Of a stretch of DNA of 64,000 nt, positions 52,363 through 63,549 are shown in pieces; position 1 is the stretch's first letter, and each line of letters starts with the position of its first letter. The notes under the pieces are model-generated. The model was not told where the DNA came from. It did no database searches and was given only the letters and a program-made list of their open reading frames with translations. A program made the position numbers and the translations under genes. Origin of the DNA: Ovis canadensis (Eukaryota; Chordata; Mammalia; Artiodactyla; Bovidae). The stretch lies in contig NC_091246.1 in NCBI RefSeq assembly GCF_042477335.2, positions 21,821,001 through 21,885,000 on the forward strand, read 5' to 3'.

Positions 52363-54424
52363 CTTAACTACTTTTGAAATGCTTTGTTCATCACCTCAAA
52401 TAAATAAGGGCTCATAGTTTTATGGAAATAGTGCTTTTATTTTCCTGTCATGTAAAATCCCACTAACGCTCCGTTCTGTAGCTATTTCAAGAACCCCTAT
52501 GACTTGGTTGAGAGGGGAAGGGAACTGATGGGAAATTTGGTGTTGGCCAAGTTCTGAAAATAGAAATTGTGCCCATGAGAAATTATTTTGTTGGTTACTG
52601 TGACATTTGTAATTTTTGGCTAGTTCAGAATGCTTTGGAAGCAGGTCAAAGCCTTTGACTTCTTTCTTTATAAAAGAAAGATATGTCCAGTGGAAATCAC
52701 ATTTGTTAATTAAAAAAAATTAGTAAAATATATGAGCAAAGATTTGAAAGCAAATCTTTCCCTGTTCTTAAGAGGGAAATATTTAGAGAGCATAGAGAAG
52801 GAAAAGAGAGAAATGAGGGGACCGGATTTCTTATGTTTCAAAAGTTAATAGGAAATTAGAGCAAGAAGAGGGCAGTAGTCTGCTATTTCACTGATACTAC
52901 CTCAGTTAATCTCAAAAGACATATTTGAGGTTTTGACCAGGACAGCTCTAGCTGTGTCATTCTTCCTTTGCTGCTAGAAAGAAGGTCTCAAGAAGAAGTC
53001 AGATACTTTGTCCTATACTCTGAGCTGTCTCTTTTGGGCTGATTGGAGATGGGTTAAAATTGGCTGTTGAATGAGAAGTAAATCTGATTATTGACTCCAG
53101 AGTTTGGAATTCAGTAGTTCATAAGGACAAATAATCCTTTTACTTAGAGAGCTGTGGAATTCAAGAGTCTTCAGATAAAGGTATATATTTTTAGTTAGAT
53201 TTTGTTTAGAAAGGGTATCAGTAGAGACTTGTAATTATGAGGACATCAAGCCAGAATTTATATTTCTCAGGGAAAATGAAAGGCTATCTGAAATTATTAA
53301 CTTTTCTTTATTCTGTCCCTGCCACTGGGATTTATACTTCTCCCTTATTTTAAAGACTATTTCCTAGAAAATTACAAAAGAAACTGTCCTATTTTTATTT
53401 TGTTTGAAGGATGATTTTCTTTTAATTAAGACTAACTATGTTAGAGTTGCATTCTGTGAAAATATTTCTTGAAGGTTGACTATGTGTCGTATTTATGCAA
53501 TTCAGATATGAGGGGGTAAGTGATGACATTTGAAAAGAAGTGTTATTTTAACTAAAGTTAATGACTTTCATTTCTTAATGGGTATACTGGTTGATGCATG
53601 TGATACTTAAATAGATGCTTAATTGATAATGTGTGGAAGGAATAATACACCTTTAGATTTATTTAGGGCAAAGAATGTAATTTCCTAGTGAATATCACAT
53701 ATAGACCCTTGATAAATTCTTAATGAATTTCTAATCAGTATGACTCAAAGTTGGAGATATGAATTCTGTTCCTAGCTCTGCCACGTATCTCTGTGTGACC
53801 TGTTTCTTGAATATTTTTGCAAATAAAGAATTACACTTCAGGGCTATAAATTACTTGTTTTTAAGCTTCTGATGAAACATTATGTTATTTACCATCACAT
53901 TCTCATTCTCTGTGCTTTTCTCTCTCTAGGCTGATTCTCATCAGCATGTATTCATGCCTATTTCTACCTCATCTCATAACTACCCTTCTCTCTCTGTCTC
54001 TGTCTCTCTGAATACACACACAGACACATTCATTAAAAACAAAATACAAAGTTAGCAGATACTTTTATTGCCTTATCCTACATGTATTTGTGATTAGTGC
54101 AGAGGTCTGACTCAGAACATTCAAAACTTGGATTTAGAGTTTTACCTTCCCACATATCAGGTTAGAAGTGGTAAGAAATTAATGCACACCTTCCAGCAGC
54201 ACTACCAGGAGCAACCCTCAACCAACCATTTACTGGATATTTCTCATTGCTCTTCTCCACCCATGTTTGGAACCTCCTCAAAATAAACTACTTTCTCCAG
54301 AATTCTTGCCTCAGTTTCACTTCTGGAGGAACACAAAGTAGGACACAAAGCAGACTCCTCCTTACCCCTTTCAGCTACCACCCTGTTTCTCTCCTCATTC
54401 TTGAATAATTAAGCTATCCTATTC
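52363..54424. other. Gene-free AT-rich interval
   Basis: No gene recognised. It holds a possible MIR remnant near 53740-53820 (CCTAGCTCTGCCACGTATC) and a CTCTCTCTGTCTCTGTCTCT tract near 53988-54008. The rest looks unique. Confidence 0.45.
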
Positions 54425-55175
54425 AGAGCTAGATCTGCAAGAGAGTGACTTTGTTGAACTTGCTGCTGTGTGTCAGGAGTTTATTAATGAAGACCTGTTG
54501 AAATTGGAGGCCCAGAGAAAGGACAAAGAGAGACAAGAGGAAGAAGAAGTAACTCAAGAACCAAAGAGGTTCACAATGCAGGAAATGGCAAGGGGATTTC
54601 CTTTGAGGAGGCACAGGGCCTGACCAGTACGTGAAGTTTGCAGCAGTCATTCAGAACACAATCCAGTGTTAACTATGTCATCTGTGACAGGAAAAATAGA
54701 GCTGCTACCCAGACATCACTGTTTCATTTTTTTCAAGAGGGTAGCTAGAATTGAATTCAGCAAGGAACCAGAACCTGTGCAATCAATGGGAGGCGTAAGT
54801 GACGTTGAAGCTTGTCTTCCATCTCCCATTGCTGATGATCCTTCAGCTGACGATCCTTCTGCCACTTCCACCTCCTCTCCCTCCTCTAGGTGGTCGCTCT
54901 TCTTGCTTATTCACTCAGTGCTAGCCCCTGTATGCCACCTGTTGTACAGTACTACTGTGTTTTTCCAGATTCTTTATTGTAAGATTAAAAATGTTTATGA
55001 TTTGTGTTTTTTCTGTATTTTTTGTGAAAAGTATTATAAACCTATTACAGCACAGTACAATATAGCCAATTGTATTAGTTGGGTACCTAGGCTAACTTTG
55101 CTGGACTTATGAACAAATTGGACTTACAAACATGCTCTTGGAACAGAACTTGTTCATATGTAGGGCCTTAGTGTA
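54425..55175 (+). mobile_element. pogo/Tigger-type DNA transposon fossil
   Basis: The + strand is open at the start and encodes VCQEFINEDLLKLEAQRK, an acidic stretch, then KRFTMQEMARGFPL, resembling the C-terminal part of Tigger transposases. Frameshifts follow, then FFKRVARIEFSKEPEPVQS. The 3' end (GGACTTATGAACAAATTGGA, GAACTTGTTCATATGTAGGG) resembles a Tigger terminus. Only the C-terminal third remains. A domesticated gene is unlikely given the stops. Confidence 0.6.
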
Positions 55176-55929
55176 TGAGTATTTACATCTTAAACGAGAA
55201 ATACCCCTTCTGCTGGTCTGTTAGTGGAGTAAATTTAGTCAAGGGTTGAGCTCATTGTTGTTGTCATTGCTATGGCTTTGTTCACTATAATCACCAACTT
55301 CAAAATCTTTTGGTGTTATTTTGTGTTTGGAAAGAAGGTAGGTTTGCTAGAGGATTTTCTTTCAACTTTCAATTTCCACCCTCAACTTTGGGACTTCTCT
55401 GTGTGCTTGCACATTAGAAAGTGTCTCTTTCCATGTTTTTGCACACCCTAAATGATAGATTTATTGCTTGTTACTTGGTGCCCACTAGCCTGGTGGTGGG
55501 GAAGCCATGATGGTTTTCTGTTACCCTAAAGAAGCCTTGGTCTTTGACAAGCTTATCCTAGATAAGCCTTGGTCCTTGACAGAGAGGCTGCGCCCCTCTC
55601 TCTGGGGATGGAGATTACTCAGTGATCCTGCCCTCTCCCAGCAATGGGAAGACGTGTAATTATTTGAGTCCAGGATAGTTTCCCCTCCTCCCATGGTAGA
55701 GGTTTTTAGTTTTTGTTTTTATTTTTTTCTTGTCCCCAGCAATAATAGTTCTCCTAAGCCTCTCACCTTGTTATATTTTTTATTCATTCTATTTATTATT
55801 TACTTATTTATTCTTTGTTTCATGTTGTGATAGATTGTATTTCTCAAAGGTAGCTATACAAATACACATGTACACACACACATGCCCCATCTCACATGTT
55901 ATTTGTTTCTAACAACATGACTTAATATT

Positions 55930-56418
55930 CATCCCACTGTGAGGAAGGGTCTATGTTCTTTCCACTTGAATTCTCATGAGGACTTGTATATTGCTACAAC
56001 AATATAAAATGGCAGAAATGTATGACTTCCAAGGCTAGGATATAAAAAGGATATAGCCTCTACCTGGCTCTATCCCTCTTGGAATGCTCATGCTTAGAAT
56101 CCAGCCATCATGCTGTTAGGAAACCCATAGCAGCCCATGCAGAAAGACCACAGAGGCCCACATGCAAAGAAAGTGATGCCCCCAGTGTGAGCCAGCATCA
56201 GCTCTCAGATGTGTGAAAGAATAAGGCTTCAGATGATTTTATCCCCCTGCCTTTGATCTTCCATTTGAGATACCAGACATCATGGTTTGAAGACAAGATG
56301 ACCCCATTGAGCCCTGTCTTAATTCCTGACCCACAGGATATATGAGCATAATAAATAACTGTTGCATGCCTCTAAATTTTGGACTAATTTGTTACACAGT
56401 CATAGTAATTGGAACATA
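55930..56418 (+). repeat. MLT1-like (ERVL-MaLR) LTR
   Basis: Ends with CATAATAAATAACTGTTGCA and GACTAATTTGTTACACAG, typical of MaLR LTR 3' ends. The 5' boundary is uncertain. No viral genes are attached. Confidence 0.5.
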
Positions 56419-56442
56419 TGTCTCTTTGGGGTTTAAGCCAAC

Positions 56443-57574
56443 ATCTGTTGGATCATAGAAAAAACAAGGGAAATCCAAAAAAAAAATCTATTTCTGCTTC
56501 ATTAACTACACTAAAGCCTTTGACTGTGGATCAAAACAAACTGGGAAATTCTTAAAGAGATGGACTACCAGACCATTTTACCTGCCTCCTGAGAAATCTA
56601 TAAGCAGGTTAAGAAGCAACAGTTAGAAACGGACATGGAACAACCAACTTGGTTCCAAATTGGGAAAGAAGTATGTCAAGGCTGTATATTGTCACTTTGC
56701 TTATTTAACTTACATGCAGCGTACATTGTGTGAAATGCTGGACTGGTTGACTCACAAGATGGAATCAAGATTGCTGGGAGAAATATCAATAACCTCAGAT
56801 ATGCAGATGGCATATCCTAATATCAGAAAGTGAAGAGGAACTAAAGAGCCTCTTGATGAAAGTGAAAGAGGAGAGTGAAAAAGCTGGTTTAAAACTCAAC
56901 ATTCAAAAACTAAGATCATGGCATCTGGTCCCATCACTTCATGACAAATAGGTGGGGAAAAAGTGGAAACAGTGACTTATTTTTGAGGGGGGCTCCAAGT
57001 CACTAAAAATGGTCACTTCAGCCACAAAATTAGAAGATGCTTGCTCCTTGAAAGAAAAGCTATGACAAACCTAGACAGCATATTAAAAAGTAGAGATGTC
57101 ACTTTGCCAACAAAGGTCCATCTAGTCAAAGCTACAGTTTTTCCTTTAGTCATGTATGGATGTCATAGTTGGACTATAAAGAAGGCAGAGCACTGAAGAA
57201 TTGATGCTTTTGAACTGTGCTGCTGGCGAAGACTCTTGAGAGTCCCTTGGACTTCAAGGAGATCCAACCAATCCATCCTAAAGGAAATCAGTCCTGAATA
57301 TTCACCAGAAGGACTGATGCAGAAGCTGAAGTTCCAATACTCTGGCCACCTGATGCGAAGAGCCAACTCGTTGGAAAAGACCCTGATGCTGGGAAAGATT
57401 GAGGGCAGGAGGAGATGTGGGTGACAGAGGATGAGATGGTTGGATGGGATCACCAACTTAATGAACATGAGTTTGAGCAAACTTCAGGAGATAGCAAGCA
57501 AAGGACAGGGAAGCCTAGTGTGCTGCAGTTCATGGGGTTGCAGAGTCGAACACAACTTAGTGACTGAATGACAA
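56443..57574 (+). repeat. BovB LINE, sense, degraded
   Basis: Covers the reverse transcriptase region to the 3' end. AAACTCAACATTCAAAAACT and CCTTGGACTTCAAGGAGATC are recognisable, and it ends GAACACAACTTAGTGACTG. Many frameshifts; the RT active-site segment near 56800 is out of frame. Confidence 0.85.
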
Positions 57575-57770
57575 TCAATGTGTGTATGTGTTTGTGTTTG
57601 TGTGCATGCACATACTTTCTTTAGAGATTCCAGTAAGTACCAGAGGAGTCCAGCTCCTGGTTAAAAACCTATGTGTGATTTTTCAAGCTTGACCACAGGC
57701 AATTACAAAGTCTTTAACTGGCAGTCTTCATGGAGGAAAGCTGCTCTCCCCACATCAGATTTGAGGTACA

Positions 57771-57812
57771 GCCGGACACGACTGAAGCAACTTAGCAGCA
57801 GCAGCAGCAGCA
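57771..57812 (+). repeat. 42-bp Bov-A2 3'-end micro-insertion
   Basis: GCCGGACACGACTGAAGCAA followed by CTTAGCAGCAGC and more CAG units is the very end of Bov-A2. GTACA at 57766-57770 and 57813-57817 flanks it, a possible 5-bp TSD. Confidence 0.7.
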
Positions 57813-57910
57813 GTACATGACCATCTCTGAAGAAAGTTGCAGTTGAGGACTCAGATCGCTCTGGTCCATCCTACTCTTCTCATATTTGCCTTCCTTGACC
57901 AGGAGTCATC

Positions 57911-58576
57911 TTTTTTTTTTTTTCTTTGATTTTTGCAGTAGAGTATAGTTGATTGACAATGTTGTTAGCTTCAGGTGTACAGCAAAGTGGTTTAGTTTTA
58001 TATATATACACACATGTTTATTGTTTTTCACATCCATTTCCCATTTACATTATTACAGAATATACAGTTGGCCCTTGTTGGTGTTTTATTTTACATTTTA
58101 TTTCTGAAGAATTCATTCATTCACACCCACATCGAACACCATGGATGCAGAGAAGGGAGAGTCCAACTCCATCATCACTGCTCCAGCCAAGAGGGGCAAA
58201 AGTTCACAGAATAGATACAGGATCAGCAGATAAACTGGGCATGGAAAATGGTTCAGAATTTGCATGGCTCTGTTTTAAATATCATAGTGTGTATATATAA
58301 ATTCCAAACCCCCAGTTTATCCCTGCCCCCCACCAACCTGTGCCCTTTGGTAACTGTGTGCTTCCTAAGTCTTTGAGTCTGTTTCCGTTTTATAAATAAG
58401 TCCATTTTTTTAGATTCCACATATAAGCAGTTGTCATATGATATTTGTCTTTTTCTTTCTGACTTCACTTATTATGATAATCTCCAGGCCCGCCTATGTT
58501 GCTGCAAATGCCATTACTTCATTCTTTTTACTGGCTGAGGAAATATTCCACTGTATATGTATACCACATTTTCTTT
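57911..58576 (-). repeat. L1 3' end, antisense, with an inserted segment
   Basis: Begins with a T-run (reversed poly-A tail) at 57911, then CAATGTTGTTAGCTTCAGGT and GTACAGCAAAGTGG. L1 resumes near 58273 and continues to ATGTATACCACATTTTC. About 170 bp between 58101 and 58272 do not match L1. AGGAGTCATC precedes it at 57901-57910 and recurs at 59756-59765. Confidence 0.75.
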
Positions 58577-59453
58577 CAGTTCAGTTCAGTTCAGTCACTC
58601 AGTCATGTCCAGCTCTTTGAAACCCTGTGGAGTGCAGCACGCCAGTCTTCCCCATCGTCACCAACTCCTGGAGCCTGCTCAAACTCACGTCCATTGATTT
58701 GATGATGCCATCCAACCATCTCATCCTCTGTCGTCCCCTTCTCAAACCTTCAATCTTTCCCAGCATCAGGGTCTTTTCCAAAGGATCAGTTCTTCTCATC
58801 AGGTGGCTAAGTATTGGAGTTTCAGCTTCAGCATCAGTCCTTCCAGTGAATAGTCAGGACTGACTTCCTTTAGGATGGACTGGTTGGATCTCCTTGCAGT
58901 CTAAGGGACTCTGAACAGTCTTCTTCAACACCACAGTTCAAAAACATCAACTCTTCAGCGCTCAGCTTTCTTTATGGTCCATCTCTCATATGCTACATGA
59001 CTACTGGAAAAGCTATAACTTTGATTAGACAGGCCTTTGTTGACAAAGTAATGTCTCTGCTTTTTAATATGCTATCTAGGTTTGTCATAGCTTTTTTTCC
59101 CAAGGAGCAAGCGTCTTTTAATTTCATGGCTGCAGTCACCATCTGCATTGATTTTGGAGCCCAAGTAAAAAAAGTCTCACTGTTTCCATTGTTTCCCCAT
59201 CTATTTGCCATGAAGTGATGGGACCGAATGCCGTAATCTTACTTTTTTGAATGTTGAGTTTTAAGACAACTTTTTCACTCTTCTCTTTCACTTTTATCAA
59301 GAGGCGCTTTAGTTCCTCTTTGCTTTCTGCCATAATGGTGGTATAATCTGCATATCTGAAGTTATTGATATTTCTCCTGGCAATCTTTATTCCAGTTTGT
59401 GCTTCATCTAGCCCGGCATTTTGCATGATGTACTCTGCATGTAATTTAGGGTT
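58577..59453 (-). repeat. BovB LINE, antisense
   Basis: Starts with repeated TTCAG units and runs into the reverse transcriptase region. On the - strand the usual YADD catalytic motif reads YADY (near 59345-59360), so a catalytic Asp is lost. 5'-truncated. Confidence 0.88.
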
Positions 59454-59748
59454 GCTGCTGCTGCTGCTGCTGGTGCTGCTAAGTTGCTTCAGTCGTGTCC
59501 GACTCTGTGCAACCCCATAGACGGGAGCCTACCAGGCTCCCCTGTCCCTGAGATTCTCCAGGCAAGAACACTGGAGTGGGTTGCCATTTCCTTCTCCAGT
59601 GCATAAAAGTGAAAAGTGAAAGCGAAGTCGCTCAGTTGTGTCCAACTCTTTGTGACCCCATGGACCGCAGCCTACCAGGCTCCTCCATCCATGGAATTTT
59701 CCAAGCAAGAGTACTGGAGTGGGGTGCAACTGCCTTCTCCGAAATAAA
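59454..59748 (-). repeat. Bov-A2 SINE, antisense
   Basis: Starts with GCTGCTGCTGCTGCTG-type repeats (reversed CAG tail), then two reversed BovA monomers. TAGGGTT flanks at 59447-59453 and 59749-59755. Confidence 0.9.
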
Positions 59749-59765
59749 TAGGGTTAGGAGTCATC

Positions 59766-60189
59766 ATTTTAAAATCTTTCTCTCAGGCCTTTGTTTAAAG
59801 TCTAATGTCTTCAGGCATCTCAACTGAGGCCTCTTTATGCATGGAGGAAGGAATTCAGTTCTTTTTTTACTTGTAGCCCTTTCCCCTGTTCTCTTCTGAC
59901 TCCAAATTGCTGAATCCTTTGGGGTTCCCTCAGCTATGAGATCACTTCCACATCTGGCTGATCCAACAACCCTCCTTGATCCCTGTCTTGGCTCAGGCAG
60001 TTTCTCCCATCATGGTAAAGTGATCAAAGGGGTAACTCTGGTTTTTGGCTTGTCACTTTAATCAGCCACTCTGACAACTGGTGGCTCAGCTCTGTTTCCT
60101 CCAGTTCAGCTGACCTTCTGACAGTAACTTTAGGTTATTTTAATGTGTTTACAAATAATCTTTTATTACTTGAAAAATAGTAATACAAT
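59766..60189. other. Unassigned spacer
   Basis: About 420 bp between the composite block and the next BovB. No gene or repeat recognised. Confidence 0.4.
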
Positions 60190-60201
60190 AATCTTTCAAC
60201 A

Positions 60202-60864
60202 TGACATCTGGTCCCATCACTTCATGGGAAATATATGGGGAAACAGTGGAAACAGTGTCAGACTTTATTTTGGGGGGCTCCAAAATCACGGCAGATGGTG
60301 ATTGCAGCAATGAAATTAAAAGACGCTTACTCCTTGGAAGAAAAGTTATGACCAACCTAGATAGCATATTCAAAAGCAGAGACATTACTTTGCCAGCAAA
60401 GGTTCGTCTAGTCAAGGCTATGGTTTTTCCAATGGTCATGTATGGATATGAGAGTTGGACTGTGAAGAAAGCTGAGCGCCGAAGAATTGATGCTTGTGAA
60501 CTGTGGTGTTAGAGAAGACTCTTGAGAGTCCCTTGGACTGCAAGGAGATCCAACCAGTCCATTCTAAAGGACATCAGTCCTGGGTGTTCTTTGGAAGGAA
60601 TGATGCTAAAGCTGAAACTCGAATACTTTGGCCACCTCATGCGAAGAGTTGACTTATTGGAAAAGACTTTGATGCTGGGAGGGATTGGGGGCAGGAGAAG
60701 AAGGGGACGACAGAGGATGAGATGGCTGGATGGCATCACTGACTCGATGGACGTGAGTCTGAATGAACTCTGGGAGTTGGTGATAGACAGGGAGGTCTGG
60801 CATGCTGCAATTCATGGGGTCGCAAAGAGTCAGACATGACTGAGCGACTGAACTGTACTGACTG
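60202..60864 (+). mobile_element. BovB LINE, sense, 663 bp, 12-bp TSD, nearly open C-terminal frame
   Basis: Perfect repeats AATCTTTCAACA at 60190-60201 and 60865-60876 bound it. From 60201 to the TGA at about 60837-60839 the frame is open except for one TAG at about 60510-60512, where BovB usually has TGG (Trp) in ELWCW. It encodes only the region after the reverse transcriptase (TNLDSIFKSRDITLPAK to [13 protein letters not shown]), so it cannot move by itself. Confidence 0.92.
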
Positions 60865-60940
60865 AATCTTTCAACAATATAATTCTATATTCCATTTCCA
60901 CCTTTCTGTCACATTTAATTTCTATGTATTCACAGGTTCC

Positions 60941-61030
60941 TATGGAGGGAGGAGCCTGGTAGGCTACAGTCCATGGGATCGCAAACAGTCGGACACAACT
61001 GAGCGACTTCACTTTCACTTTCTTTCACTT
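60941..61030 (+). repeat. Truncated BovA, 90 bp, 11-bp TSD
   Basis: GGAGGGAGGAGCCTGGTAGG to TTCACTTTCACTTTCTTTCA, flanked by TCACAGGTTCC at 60930-60940 and 61031-61041. Confidence 0.88.
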
Positions 61031-61249
61031 TCACAGGTTCCACAATGCATTTTTATTATTTTTGCTAAACAGTCTTAATTATATTTAAATACACACATGT
61101 GTATGCATACACAGTAAATATTTTTTAAAGGGCTTTTTTAATTTTCATGTTTGTATTCTCCATCCTTTCCCACAGATCCGTTTGTCCAGCTAGTATCATT
61201 TCCGTTTAACATTTCAGCATTTCTTATAATGCTGGTCTACTGCAGACAT

Positions 61250-61378
61250 TTCTGGAGAAGGAAATGGCAACCCACTCCAGTCTTCTTGCCTGGAAAATCC
61301 CATGGACGGAGGAGCCTGGTAGGCTACCGTCCATGGGGTCACAAAGAGTCGGACACGACTGAGCGACTTCACTCACTC
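61250..61378 (+). repeat. BovA SINE monomer, 129 bp, 11-bp TSD
   Basis: TCTGGAGAAGGAAATGGCAA to GAGCGACTTCACTCACTC, flanked by ACTGCAGACAT at 61239-61249 and 61379-61389. Confidence 0.9.
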
Positions 61379-61399
61379 ACTGCAGACATATGCCTCAAG

Positions 61400-61930
61400 T
61401 TTCTGTTTTTGTTATTTTTTTTCCTGGAAATGTCTTTATTTTGCCTTCATTTTTGAAGTGTATTTTTATCGAAGAATTTAATTTTTTTTCTTTAAACATT
61501 TTAGAAATTCATTTTATTGTGTTCTGGTTTCTGCTGTTTGTGATGGGAAGTCAAATGTTATTTGCATTGTTTGTTCTCCTATAAGTCATGTTTCCATTTT
61601 CCTCTGGTTGCTTTTTAAGATTTGCTCTTTATATCTTATTATTATCAGTTTGACTAAAATGCCACAATTGTGGTTTTCTTGGGATTGTTTTCTTTGTAGT
61701 TTGCTGAGATTCTTGCAGTTGTGGCATGGTGTTTTTCAATGATTTGGGCAAAATTTCAGCCATAATTTTTTTTCAACATTTCTTCTGCACCTCTCTCCCT
61801 CCTCTTTCTAAGGCGCCAGCTACACGTATATTAGAGCATTTGCTATTGTCCTACACATCTCTAGTGCACTGTTCTTTTATACCCTTTTTTCTTTTGAGGG
61901 TTTAGTTTGGGTTCTTTCTCTTTTTTTAAA
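61400..61930 (-). repeat. Old L1 (L1M-like), antisense
   Basis: TTTGCATTGTTTGTTCTCCT, TTAAGATTTGCTCTTTATAT and CAGCTACACGTATATTAGAG are reversed landmarks of old mammalian L1. It may continue after the CHR SINE to about 62330. Confidence 0.5.
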
Positions 61931-61931
61931 A

Positions 61932-62130
61932 AAAATTACTTATTTGGCTGTCTTGGGTCTTAGTTGTGGCACAAGGGATCTTCGTTGCATCATTCAGGAT
62001 CTTTCACTGAGGTGCTCAGGCTTAGTTGCCCTGCAGTATGTGGAATCTTGGTTCCCCGACCAGGCATTAAACCTGCATTCCCTGCCCTGAAAAATGGACT
62101 CCCAACCACTGGCTTATTAGGGAAGTCCAG
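61932..62130 (-). repeat. CHR-type SINE, antisense
   Basis: TTACTTATTTGGCTGTCTTG at the left and CTGGCTTATTAGGGAAGTCC at the right. Confidence 0.75.
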
Positions 62131-62369
62131 CTTGGGTATTTTCAGTGGAAATGTCCTTAAGTTTATGGTCCTTTACTCAACTATTTCCTGTCTTCTATTA
62201 AGTCTAGTGAATTCTTCATTTCTGATATTTTATTTTTATTTCTGACTTTACTGTTCGGTTATTTTTTGTTTATAGCTTCTGTGCCCAGATGAAATTCTCA
62301 ATCTCTTCATGTTTTTTGTCTGCCTTCCCAGTAGATCCTTTAGCATTTTAGCAGTTATTTTTAAAATTA

Positions 62370-62760
62370 GCCTCTTTCTTTGAGACAATGGTAGATTCCT
62401 AGCAGTTGTAAGAAGTATAGAATGAACATATGACCCTTTACCCAGTTTCCCTGTGATAAAATCTTATAAAATTGTGGAGCAATATTACAACATGAATATT
62501 GACATTGACACAATCAAGATATAGAATATTTGTACCACATAGTAGTTCCTCCTAGTACCCTTTATAGCCATCTCCCCCCATCCCAGCCCCTGAACCTAGG
62601 CAACCACTAACTTGTTCTCCCTAATTCTTTCATCTCAAGAATGTCATATAAATGAAATTATACAGTGTATAACCATTTAGGATTGGCTTTTAAAAAATCA
62701 TATCATTCCCTTGTAATTTCATACACGTTACATATATCAATAATACAATCTTTAAAAAAA
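62370..62760 (-). repeat. Old L1 3' end (L1M-like), antisense
   Basis: TTTCCCTGTGATAAAATCTT, CAACCACTAACTTGTTCTCC and TCATATAAATGAAATTATAC are reversed old L1 3' UTR landmarks. Confidence 0.5.
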
Positions 62761-62864
62761 AATCACTGAATAGCATTCTGTTACATCAAAGTTCCTGCCT
62801 GATATATAGACTTGTTTGTTGTTGTTCATGTTTAGTCATTAAGTTACCTTGAGCCACCAAGGGG

Positions 62865-63160
62865 GCTGATATATACACTTCTATATGTAAAATATGTAGT
62901 TGATGGGCAGCTGCTGGATAGCACAGGGAGCTCAGCTCAGTAATCTCTGATGACCTGAAGGGGTGAGATGGGGTACAGGGAGGCTTAAGAGGGCGGGGAT
63001 ATATGTATACTTATAGATGATTCATGTTATACAGCAGAAGTTAACACAATGTAAAGCAATTATGTTGTTGTAGTTTAGTTGTCAAGTTATGTCTGACTCT
63101 TTGAGACCTGATGTACTGCAGCATGCCAATTATACTCCAATTTAAAAAAGAAAAGATATT
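62865..63160 (+). repeat. L1 3' end, sense, split by a BovA fragment
   Basis: GCTGGATAGCACAGGGAGCT and CAGCAGAAGTTAACACAATG precede, and ATTATACTCCAATTTAAAAA follows, a BovA fragment at about 63063-63128. Confidence 0.6.
63063..63128 (-). repeat. Truncated BovA in L1
   Basis: GTAGTTTAGTTGTCAAGTTA, CTGACTCTTTGAGACC and TGCAGCATGCC. CAATTAT on both sides is a likely TSD. Confidence 0.7.
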
Positions 63161-63545
63161 TCTCTATCTTTACCAAAAAAAAAAAATTCCTATCTAATTA
63201 TTCCAACCTTTGGAATATTTCTATATCTCCTCCTAATGAATGTTTCCTCTCATGATCAAGGGTCAATTTTCCTGCTTCTTTTGTGCCTATAATTTATTTA
63301 TATTTTTTTTGTATACTGGATATTTTGTATAAAATAAAAGCAATAGCTAAAATAAGTAATATTTGCCTCAAGAAAAGGGCATACTCCTATCAAAGTGTTA
63401 GAATTAGGGGCTGAATCAATCTGATGTGTAGTTGAGCTGGGTATGGGCTTTGTTGGGGCTTTATCTGATTCAGCACACCACTGGCTTCTAATATCTGGGG
63501 GATTAGTCCCTTCTCATTAGAAGAGCCTAGGGTTTCAACATCAAT
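63161..63545. other. Unassigned AT-rich stretch
   Basis: No gene, promoter or repeat recognised apart from short A/T runs. Confidence 0.4.
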
Positions 63546-63549
63546 GAGC

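Noticed and set aside
53985-54025. CTCTCTGTCTCTGTCTCT tract
   Set aside because: Ordinary low-complexity sequence without nearby gene elements.
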